The notes: generated by a model not told the origin, from the sequence alone. A stretch of 6,122 nucleotides of DNA from an uncultured Rubrobacteraceae bacterium (GCA_902805985.1 CADCUW010000261.1:1-6122); one strand, 5' to 3'. Counted from the first letter of the stretch, positions 1 to 5,045 are shown. A program made the numbers and translations.

Positions 1-230
1 TGGTCCGAAACCTGCTGGAGCGGAACCTGATCTCCGAGGTCGGCGCCGACAGGGACGCGCCGGGCGCGCCCGCCCTCCTCGCCGTCACCGACGACTTTCT
101 TACCGCCGCCGATGCGGGCTCGGGGGAAGACTTCCCCCCGCTCGACTCCCTCGTCTCGCCCGAGGAGCTCGCCCGCGTCCGCGAGCGCCTGACCTCGACC
201 GAAGAGACCCCGGACGAGAGAGAAGGCTAG
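1..230 (+). CDS. scpB: Segregation and condensation protein B, C-terminal fragment
   Basis: This is the 3' end of a gene that starts upstream; the visible frame begins at base 3 and gives 75 residues before a TAG stop at 228-230. ScpB is the winged-helix accessory subunit of the bacterial SMC-ScpAB condensin, which acts on the nucleoid in chromosome compaction and segregation. The residues match the end of the second winged-helix domain: an opening VRNLLERNLISEVG stretch (recognition helix and turn), then LLAVTDDFL and DFPPL, which correspond to the family's usual 'G(R)P.LY.TT..FL' and 'DLPPL' segments. A charged tail (about residues 50-75) follows and is unlikely to be structured. The gene lies directly before a pseudouridine synthase, as scpB does in many actinobacteria, which supports the call. 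scpA would be expected further upstream, outside the window. The TAG is followed without a gap, in the same frame, by the GTG start of the next gene. Confidence 0.85.
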   Translation, partial: VRNLLERNLISEVGADRDAPGAPALLAVTDDFLTAADAGSGEDFPPLDSLVSPEELARVRERLTSTEETPDEREG

Positions 231-932
231 GTGCGGTTGCAGGCGTTTCTCGCCCGGGCTGGCGCTGCCCCCTCGCGGCGCAAGGCCGAGGCCCTGATCG
301 AGGGCGGCCGCGTCACCGTCGACGGGGAGACCGCCTCCATCGGCGCCTCCGTCTCGGGAGGGGAGGAGGTCCTGCTCGACGGACGCCGCGTCCTTCTCCC
401 GTCCACCCACTCCTCGTTCGCCCTGAACAAACCCGCCGGCTACCTCACCACCCTCAAGGACGAGCCGGACAAGAACCGCCCCACCGTGGCCGGCCTGATG
501 CCGGACGTAGCGGGCCTCGTCCCCGCCGGCCGCCTCGACGCCGAGACCACAGGGCTCCTGATCCTCACCAACGACGGCCCGCTAGCCCACCGCATCACCC
601 ACCCCTCATCACAGATCGAAAAAGAGTACCGCCTGACCCTCAACAACCCCGTCCCCGCTAGTGCCCTCGAAACCCTCGCCGCCGGCCCCCTCCTCAAAGA
701 CGGCCCCATGTCCCCCCCGACCATCTCCAACCGCCACGCCACGCCACGCCACACCACACTCAACCTCACCATCCACGAAGGCCGTAACCGCATAATACGT
801 CGAGCATGCGCCGCCGCCGGCCTGAACCTCGTCGCGCTTCGCAGGGTAAGGGTTGGGCCAGTGCTACTGGGAGATCTCGCAGAAGGGGAGCATCGTCCGC
901 TTACGGAGGATGAGCTAGGGGCTCTGGGGTGA
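231..932 (+). CDS. rluB: 23S rRNA pseudouridine synthase, RsuA/RluB family
   Basis: This 233-residue enzyme probably isomerises a uridine of 23S rRNA to pseudouridine during 50S maturation. Residues 1-57 form an S4 RNA-binding domain (AFLARAGAAPSRRKAEALI, then GRVTVDG). The catalytic domain follows, with LNKPAGYLTT (65-74), the catalytic motif GRLDAETTGLL with Asp103 as nucleophile, LTNDG (112-116), KEYR (131-134) and the closing HEGRNR...RRVRVGPVLLGDL...RPLT. The usual RNRQVRRM is here RNRIIRRA, a mild deviation. Length is normal for a family member without a C-terminal extension. The GTG start at 231 directly abuts the scpB stop; an AGAAGG at 221-226 can serve as ribosome-binding site, and no earlier in-frame start exists after the TAG. 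RluB fits better than RsuA because of the scpB context, but the exact target uridine cannot be read from sequence. The gene carries a CGCCA tandem repeat and strong C-over-G skew in its middle. Confidence 0.88.
   Translation: MRLQAFLARAGAAPSRRKAEALIEGGRVTVDGETASIGASVSGGEEVLLDGRRVLLPSTHSSFALNKPAGYLTTLKDEPDKNRPTVAGLMPDVAGLVPAGRLDAETTGLLILTNDGPLAHRITHPSSQIEKEYRLTLNNPVPASALETLAAGPLLKDGPMSPPTISNRHATPRHTTLNLTIHEGRNRIIRRACAAAGLNLVALRRVRVGPVLLGDLAEGEHRPLTEDELGALG
732..756 (+). repeat. (CGCCA)4 plus one variant copy, inside rluB
   Basis: Four perfect tandem copies of the pentamer CGCCA (732-751) are followed by a variant copy CACCA (752-756). They encode RHATPRHT, in a variable stretch of the pseudouridine synthase between the catalytic-Asp half and the conserved HEGRNR motif. 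The unit is not a multiple of three, so gain or loss of one copy would shift the reading frame. Confidence 0.8.
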
Positions 933-2269
933 GCCGTGTGGGGGGCGTGCCCGGCAGGGACTTCACCTTGGATGACGTCAGGGGCGGGTTCCCGCAGACC
1001 CTAGAGATAGGCCCCCTCGGGCACCCGGTAGACGCCGACGTCGCGGTGCCGGGCTCCAAGAGCGTCACGAACAGGGCCCTGCTCGTGGCGGCGCTCGCGG
1101 ATGGCGTCTGCACGATAAAGAACCCGCTCTTCTCCGACGACCCTTACTACCTGCTCGAGTCCCTGGCGCGCCTGGGTTTCGACGTCCGGGCCGACCTTGA
1201 GGCGGGCGAGGTAAGGATCGCGGGGCTCGCGGGCGGGATACCCCGTGGCGGCGTAGAGGTCTTTGTCGGGAACGCGGGCACCGTCGCGCGGTTCCTGCCG
1301 CCGGCGCTCGCCCTCGGGCCCGGCCCCTACACCGTTGACGGCGTGCCCCGGATGCGGGAGCGCCCCATAAAGGACCTTGTGGACGCAATGCGCGGGCTCG
1401 GGGCCGGTGTGGAGTACGCCGGCGAAGACGGCCGCTTCCCCATCGTCGTCCAAGGCGGCGGGTTGCCGGGTGGGAGGACCGTCGTGCGCGCCGGCGGCAG
1501 CAGCCAGTTCGTCAGCGGCCTGCTCATGGCCGCGCCCTACGCCGAGCACGCCGTCACGCTGGACGTCGAGGGCCGCGAGAGCTGGCCTTACGTCGGGATC
1601 ACCGCGGGCGTCATGCGCCACTTCGGCGTCGAAGTCGAGGCGGACGGAGGTTTCGGCCGGCTCTCCGTGGCGCGAGGCCCGTACCGGGCCAGCCGGTTCG
1701 AGGTCGAGCCCGACGCGTCGGCAGCCTCGTACTTCCTGGCGCTGGCGGCCGTTACGGGGGGACGCGTGCGGGTGCCGGGCCTCGGCTCCGGCTCTTCCCA
1801 GGGGGACCTGCGCTTTGCGGGCGTCCTGGAGGAGATGGGGTGCGACGTCGACCTCGGCGACGACCACGTCGGGGTACGGGGTCCCGAGCGCTTGCGGGGG
1901 GTGGAGGTTGACATGGGGGCCTTCTCGGACACCATGATGACCCTGGCCGCCATAGCGCCCTTCGCCTCCTCGCCGACCACCATCACCAACGTCGGCCACA
2001 CCCGCCACCAGGAGACCGACCGCATCTCGGCCGTCGCCACCGAGCTCGCGCGCCTCGGCGTTGGAGTCGAGGAGTGGAGGGACGGGCTTCGCATTACTCC
2101 GGGTCCGCTGCGGCCCGCCGTCGTCGAGACTTACGCGGACCACCGGATGGCGATGGCGTTCGCCGTGGCGGGACTTGCGGCTCCGGCGCCGGCGGTCACC
2201 ATTCAGGACCCCGGGTGCGTGACCAAGACCTTCCCCGGGTACTTCCGGGTCATCGAGGGGCTCCGATGA
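929..2269 (+). CDS. aroA: 3-phosphoshikimate 1-carboxyvinyltransferase (EPSP synthase)
   Basis: This cytoplasmic enzyme transfers the enolpyruvyl group of PEP to shikimate-3-phosphate, the sixth step of the shikimate pathway. All hallmark motifs are present in the 446 residues: PGSKSVTNR (41-49; Lys44 and Arg49), GNAGTVARF (114-122), PRMRERP (140-146; Arg145), SSQFVSGLL (191-199), SDTMMTLA (333-340; catalytic Asp334), QETDR (361-365; Glu362), DHRMAMAF (404-411) and CVTKTFPGYF (430-439; Lys433). Gly117, equivalent to E. coli Gly96, is retained, but Phe122 replaces the Pro101 equivalent, as in other actinobacterial-type enzymes. The GTG start at 929 overlaps the rluB stop by 4 nt (GTGA), suggesting translational coupling. 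About 20 residues precede the usual N-terminus; GTG 938, GTG 947 or TTG 968 are in-frame alternatives, so the start is less certain than the identity. An aroA-cmk order is also seen in proteobacteria. Confidence 0.95.
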   Translation: MSRVGGVPGRDFTLDDVRGGFPQTLEIGPLGHPVDADVAVPGSKSVTNRALLVAALADGVCTIKNPLFSDDPYYLLESLARLGFDVRADLEAGEVRIAGLAGGIPRGGVEVFVGNAGTVARFLPPALALGPGPYTVDGVPRMRERPIKDLVDAMRGLGAGVEYAGEDGRFPIVVQGGGLPGGRTVVRAGGSSQFVSGLLMAAPYAEHAVTLDVEGRESWPYVGITAGVMRHFGVEVEADGGFGRLSVARGPYRASRFEVEPDASAASYFLALAAVTGGRVRVPGLGSGSSQGDLRFAGVLEEMGCDVDLGDDHVGVRGPERLRGVEVDMGAFSDTMMTLAAIAPFASSPTTITNVGHTRHQETDRISAVATELARLGVGVEEWRDGLRITPGPLRPAVVETYADHRMAMAFAVAGLAAPAPAVTIQDPGCVTKTFPGYFRVIEGLR

Positions 2270-2307
2270 ACCCTCAGGGCTTTCGGCTATACTCCTCTCG
2301 TCGATGA
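2266..2307 (+). CDS. Possible 13-codon mini-ORF bridging aroA and cmk
   Basis: The ORF encodes MNPQGFRLYSSRR. Its ATG overlaps the aroA stop (ATGA, 2266-2269) and its TGA overlaps the cmk start (ATGA, 2304-2307), so it fills the whole 34-nt gap with a 4-nt overlap at each end. I recognise no protein family, and a conserved peptide function is not implied. It could let ribosomes finishing aroA reinitiate and be carried to the cmk start, which lacks a Shine-Dalgarno sequence. It may equally be a chance ORF. Confidence 0.3.
   Translation: MNPQGFRLYSSRR
2288..2293 (+). promoter_or_regulatory. Possible -10 box TATACT for a leaderless cmk transcript
   Basis: TATACT stands out in a very GC-rich region and lies 10 nt before the cmk ATG. 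A start site about 7 nt downstream would fall at or just before the ATG at 2304, giving a leaderless or near-leaderless mRNA, a common initiation mode in actinobacteria. The only -35 candidate is the weak ATGAAC at 2266-2271 with a 16-nt spacer. No Shine-Dalgarno sequence precedes cmk. Confidence 0.35.
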
Positions 2308-2969
2308 AGGGAATCCTCGTAACCATAGACGGGCCCGCCGGGAGCGGGAAGAGCTCCGTCGCGCGGCAGGTCGCCGGGCGGCTCGGCGTCGTCAACCTCA
2401 ACACGGGCGCCGCCTACCGGGCCGCCGCCCTGCTCGCCCTCCGCGAGGGCGCCGACCTCTCCGACGAACCGAGGGTGGCGGATCTCGCGCGCCGCGTCGG
2501 CCTCGACCCCGGGGGCGTAAGCATCGACGGCCGACGCGTGCCGGACCCAGACCTCAGGACGCCCGAGGTGGCAGCCGCCGCCTCCAGGGTCTCAGCCGGC
2601 GCCGGCCTGCGGGAGGTCCTGCTCCCCGTCCAGCGGGCCGCGGCGAACGAGGCGAGGGATGGGGGCGGGGCCGTCGTCGAGGGCCGGGACATAGGGACGG
2701 TCGTGCTGCCGGACGCGGAGCTCAAGATCTTTCTCTCGGCAGACCCCGAGGAACGGGCGCGAAGGCGGGCACGGCAGACCGGGCGCGAGGGGGAGCTCGA
2801 CCGCATCAGGGAGGCCATCTCGCGCCGCGACCGCCAGGACATCGAGCGCGAGGTCTCGCCGCTAAAGCCTGCCCCCGACGCCGTCGTGCTCGATACTACG
2901 GAGCTCGCCCTCGAAGAGGTGGTCGCGCGGGTGCTCGACCTCGCGAGCGGTCTGCGGCGGGGGGCGTGA
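2304..2969 (+). CDS. cmk: Cytidylate kinase (CMP/dCMP kinase)
   Basis: Cmk phosphorylates CMP and dCMP with ATP, recycling pyrimidine monophosphates for RNA, DNA and CDP-lipid synthesis. The 221 residues have the Walker A loop GPAGSGKSS (10-18), the NTGAAYR nucleotide-binding turn (33-39), the insert-domain segment ending EVAAAAS (88-94) with Arg103, the EGRDIGTVV motif (126-134), a Lid region rich in arginine (about 150-163), and RDRQDIEREVSPL (175-187), where Arg175, Asp179 and Arg182 match E. coli Arg181, Asp185 and Arg188. Length is typical (about 220). Asn33 replaces the Asp of the usual LD(T/S)GA.YR motif. The ATG at 2304 is the only convincing start: it begins right before the conserved strand ILVTIDGPAGSGK. 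No Shine-Dalgarno sequence precedes it, so translation may depend on coupling to the upstream mini-ORF or on a leaderless transcript. Position between aroA and plsC-der fits known operon arrangements. Confidence 0.95.
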   Translation: MKGILVTIDGPAGSGKSSVARQVAGRLGVVNLNTGAAYRAAALLALREGADLSDEPRVADLARRVGLDPGGVSIDGRRVPDPDLRTPEVAAAASRVSAGAGLREVLLPVQRAAANEARDGGGAVVEGRDIGTVVLPDAELKIFLSADPEERARRRARQTGREGELDRIREAISRRDRQDIEREVSPLKPAPDAVVLDTTELALEEVVARVLDLASGLRRGA

Positions 2970-2980
2970 GCGGCCCGTGA
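2966..2980 (+). other. 4-codon mini-ORF and 8-nt direct repeat at the cmk-plsC junction
   Basis: The cmk stop is overlapped by a GTG (GTGA, 2966-2969) that opens a 4-codon frame (GTG-Ser-Gly-Pro). Its TGA overlaps the GTG start of plsC (GTGA, 2977-2980). The octamer CGTGAGCG occurs at 2965-2972 and again at 2976-2983, a period of 11 nt. The arrangement looks like a small duplication of a GTGA stop/start overlap. Whether the mini-frame is translated is unknown. Confidence 0.4.
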
Positions 2981-3612
2981 GCGCCTTCAAAGGACAGAGC
3001 ACGCCACGGACCATGTCCCGCAGGTATGACCTGTTCCGGCGGTTCATGATCCTTCTCTGCCGCCTCCTCTTCGGGTTGGAGATCCGGGGCATGGAGCGCG
3101 TGCCGAAGACGGGCCCGCTGGTCGTCGCTGCCAACCACCGCCAGTATCCTGACCCCGTGCTCGTGTGCATGGCGATCCCGCGCCGCATGCAGTGGATGGG
3201 GAAAAAAGAACTCTACGAGCCCCCGTACAGGAAGTTCTTCGAGTTTATAGGCTCCTTCCCGGTCGACCGCGAGGGCGGCGGCCGCGCGGGGATCCGAATA
3301 GCCCTCTCTTACCTCGCCGAGGGGTGGCCGATCGGCATCTTTCCCGAGGGCACCCACAAGGACGACGGGACGGCCAGGGAGGCAAAGAGCGGGGCCGTGA
3401 TGCTCGCGATCCGGGGCAACGCCCCCATCCTGCCCGTCCTCGTAAGCAAGCTGCCAGGCCCCCTCGCCCGCCTGCGCGGGGAGCGCCTGCGCCTGATCGT
3501 CGGCGAGCCGGTCCGTATGGACCCCAACCTGCGCGGAGGCAAGGCCTACCGCGAGGCGGCCGACGAGGTGCTGCGGACCATCTACGCCCTGCCGAAAGGG
3601 GATGCCAGATGA
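2977..3612 (+). CDS. plsC: 1-acyl-sn-glycerol-3-phosphate acyltransferase (PlsC family)
   Basis: PlsC-type enzymes acylate lysophosphatidic acid to phosphatidic acid at the cytoplasmic face of the membrane, the second acylation of phospholipid synthesis. The 211 residues contain the acyltransferase motifs in order: NHRQYPDP (53-60; catalytic His54 and Asp59), GSFPVDR (92-98), FPEGT (122-126) and the hydrophobic APILPVLV (149-156). The first motif has Gln where the family often has Ser (NHxSxxDP). A hydrophobic segment around residues 23-34 is probably a membrane-associating helix. Length is at the short end of normal (about 200-240). The GTG start at 2977 is 7 nt after the cmk stop; ATG 3013 is an in-frame alternative that would remove 12 poorly conserved residues, and neither has a well-placed Shine-Dalgarno sequence. 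A cmk-plsC pair followed by der is a known arrangement. The acyl donor and exact lysolipid specificity cannot be inferred. Confidence 0.9.
   Translation: MSAFKGQSTPRTMSRRYDLFRRFMILLCRLLFGLEIRGMERVPKTGPLVVAANHRQYPDPVLVCMAIPRRMQWMGKKELYEPPYRKFFEFIGSFPVDREGGGRAGIRIALSYLAEGWPIGIFPEGTHKDDGTAREAKSGAVMLAIRGNAPILPVLVSKLPGPLARLRGERLRLIVGEPVRMDPNLRGGKAYREAADEVLRTIYALPKGDAR
3595..3602 (+). promoter_or_regulatory. Ribosome-binding site of der
   Basis: AAAGGGGA ends 6 nt before the ATG at 3609. It supports the start that overlaps the plsC stop (ATGA, 3609-3612), rather than the long open frame extending upstream through plsC. Confidence 0.65.
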
Positions 3613-4925
3613 GCCGCCTCCCCGTCGTGGCCGTCGTCGGCGCCCCGAACGTCGGCAAGAGCTCCCTCATAAACCGCATCCTGCGCCGCAGGAGCGCCGT
3701 CGTCTCGGACCAGCCCGGCACGACCCGCGACCGCTCGTACAACAGGGCCGAGTGGGCCGGCGCGGAGTTCGACCTCGTCGACACCGGGGGGATGGAGCCG
3801 ACGGCGAAGGTCGGCCTCGAGGCCCTCGTAACGCTCCAGGCCAGGGTCGCCGTCGAGGAGGCCGACGTGATCCTGCACCTCACAGACGCCCGCCTGGGCC
3901 CCACCGAGGCCGACGCCGCCGTCGCCCGCGAGTTGCGCCGCTCCTCCGCCAGGGTCGTCCTCGCCGTCAACAAGCTGGACAACCCCGACGACGACACCGA
4001 ACGCCACCGCTTCTACACTCTGGGCGAGGGGGAGCCTCACGCGGTCTCCGCGGTCCACGGCCTCGGCGTCGGCGACCTGTTAGACGCCGTCGTCGCCCAG
4101 TTGCCCGAGGTCGCGCCCGACGAAGAGCCCGACGAAGAGCCCGAGCTGCCCAAGCTCGCCATCGTCGGCAGGCCCAACGTCGGGAAGAGCACGCTCCTCA
4201 ACCGGCTCCTGGGCGCCGAACGGGCCGTCGTCTCCGAGGTCGCCGGCACCACGACCGACGCGGTCGCGGGTGAGGTTCAGGTAGAGGTAGAAGGGGGGGG
4301 CGAGCGGTACCTGTTGCTGGATACCGCGGGGGTTGCCAAGGGCATCAGGCGGGCGAGCGGGGTCCCGTACTACTCGTCGCTGCGGACGAGCGAGGCGATC
4401 CGACGCTCGGACGTCTCGTTGTTGCTGGTCGACGCGGTCGACGGGCTGGTCGCCGGTGACATGAGGGTGGCGCGCGAGATCCAGGAGTCCGGGCGGGCGT
4501 GCGGGGTTTTGATCAACAAGAAGGACCTCGTCTCCCCGGAGCGGCTGCGGGAGGTTGAGGAGGGCATCGCGGCCAGGTTGACGGACCTCAAGCCGCGATT
4601 TCTTCCGATCTCCGCGCTGACGGGGGCTGGTGTGGAGAAGATACTGCTCTTCGCCTCGCGCATAAGGCGGGCGTACCGGTTGCGGGTCACCACCCACGAG
4701 GTCGCGGAGTTCGTGAACGCGCTCGTGGACCGGACCTCGCCGCCAGGGGGGGTGAAGATCCGGTACGCCACCCAGACGGGGACGACGCCGCCCAGGTTCA
4801 CGCTCTTCGCCAACCGCCCCGACGACCTGCCGGACAACTACCTGCGCTACGTCGAGAACGCCCTGAGGGAGCGCTATGACCTGTGGGGTGTCGCCGTGGG
4901 GGTCAGGACCAAGAGCAGCCGTTAG
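3609..4925 (+). CDS. der: GTPase Der (EngA), 50S ribosome assembly
   Basis: Der is an essential GTPase with two tandem G domains and a KH-like domain that acts in late assembly of the 50S subunit. In these 438 residues, G domain 1 has GAPNVGKSS (11-19), PGTTRDR (36-42), DTGG (58-61) and NKLD (121-124). G domain 2 has GRPNVGKST (187-195), AGTTTDA (212-218), DTAG (238-241) and NKKD (303-306). The KH-like domain (about 350-438) contains IRYATQTGTTPPRFTLF and the DLPDNYLRYVEN segment. Length is standard (430-490), with a short C-terminus. The second G2 motif reads GTTTD where GTTRD is usual, and the second G4 reads NKKD where NKWD is usual. The inter-domain linker holds a tandem PDEE repeat. The frame is open upstream to 3165, but conservation starts at MSRLPVVAVVG, and the ATG at 3609 has a good ribosome-binding site and overlaps the plsC stop by 4 nt. 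Confidence 0.95.
   Translation: MSRLPVVAVVGAPNVGKSSLINRILRRRSAVVSDQPGTTRDRSYNRAEWAGAEFDLVDTGGMEPTAKVGLEALVTLQARVAVEEADVILHLTDARLGPTEADAAVARELRRSSARVVLAVNKLDNPDDDTERHRFYTLGEGEPHAVSAVHGLGVGDLLDAVVAQLPEVAPDEEPDEEPELPKLAIVGRPNVGKSTLLNRLLGAERAVVSEVAGTTTDAVAGEVQVEVEGGGERYLLLDTAGVAKGIRRASGVPYYSSLRTSEAIRRSDVSLLLVDAVDGLVAGDMRVAREIQESGRACGVLINKKDLVSPERLREVEEGIAARLTDLKPRFLPISALTGAGVEKILLFASRIRRAYRLRVTTHEVAEFVNALVDRTSPPGGVKIRYATQTGTTPPRFTLFANRPDDLPDNYLRYVENALRERYDLWGVAVGVRTKSSR
4116..4145 (+). repeat. 12-bp tandem repeat in the der inter-domain linker
   Basis: CCCGACGAAGAG occurs twice in tandem (4116-4127, 4128-4139), followed by a partial third copy CCCGAG. It encodes PDEEPDEEPE, an acidic flexible linker between the two G domains of Der. 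The unit is a multiple of three, so copy-number change would alter linker length without a frameshift. Confidence 0.8.
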
Positions 4926-5041
4926 CCGGGACCGGGGTCGGGTATGATGTTCGGGGAAGTCGCCAGCCGCCGTGCCAGAGGGAGAAGGGGAGGCAACATG
5001 CGTGGAGTCCGGTCTAACCTAGCGTCGGCGGGCGCGGCCCG
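4926..5041 (+). promoter_or_regulatory. Promoter and leader region before the nucleotidyltransferase gene
   Basis: This 116-nt gap is the largest in the window. TATGAT at 4943-4948 is a good -10 box in a GC-rich setting and would place transcription start near 4955; I see no convincing -35 (17 nt upstream is CGTTAG, at the der stop). The leader then carries a purine-rich ribosome-binding site and a 15-codon ORF. No factor-independent terminator (stem plus T run) is visible after der, so readthrough from the upstream operon may also contribute. Confidence 0.5.
4986..4993 (+). promoter_or_regulatory. Shine-Dalgarno sequence serving the 15-codon upstream ORF
   Basis: AGGGGAGG ends 4 nt before an ATG at 4998. 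It is among the strongest ribosome-binding sequences in the window, yet it lies about 48 nt from the nucleotidyltransferase start, too far to serve it directly. Its best target is the mini-ORF. Confidence 0.6.
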
Positions 5042-5045
5042 ATGA
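4998..5045 (+). CDS. 15-codon upstream ORF overlapping the nucleotidyltransferase start
   Basis: The frame encodes MRGVRSNLASAGAAR, starts 4 nt after GGAGG, and its TGA (5043-5045) overlaps the downstream ATG (5042-5044) as ATGA. It is in a different frame from the main gene. No protein family is recognisable, and there is no run of one amino acid that would suggest a classic attenuator. The most likely role is translational coupling: ribosomes load here and reinitiate at the main start, which has no good ribosome-binding site of its own. Translation is inferred from signals only. Confidence 0.45.
   Translation: MRGVRSNLASAGAAR

Noticed and set aside
791..798. CATAATAC inside rluB as an internal promoter for aroA
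   Set aside because: It encodes the Ile-Ile of the RNRIIRR motif, has no -35 partner that I can see, and lies over 130 nt before aroA.
1001..2404. 467-codon open frame on the - strand opposite aroA
   Set aside because: High GC removes stops from antisense frames. The translation is low-complexity (His, Arg, Asp, Ala rich) with no recognisable motif, while the + strand carries a complete EPSP synthase.
3165..3608. Upstream extension of the der frame to 3165
   Set aside because: The extra 148 residues are Arg/Pro/Gly-rich out-of-frame translation of plsC. Der homology starts at 3609, where a ribosome-binding site and an ATGA overlap are present.
3602..4273. 223-codon + strand frame beginning at the ATG at 3602
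   Set aside because: Its product is an Arg-rich shadow of der with no domain; der motifs are intact in the other frame.
4930..4939. GACC-GG-GGTC dyad just upstream of the TATGAT box, considered as an operator or terminator stem
   Set aside because: The arms are only 4 nt with a 2-nt loop and no following T run, so it cannot be separated from chance in GC-rich DNA.
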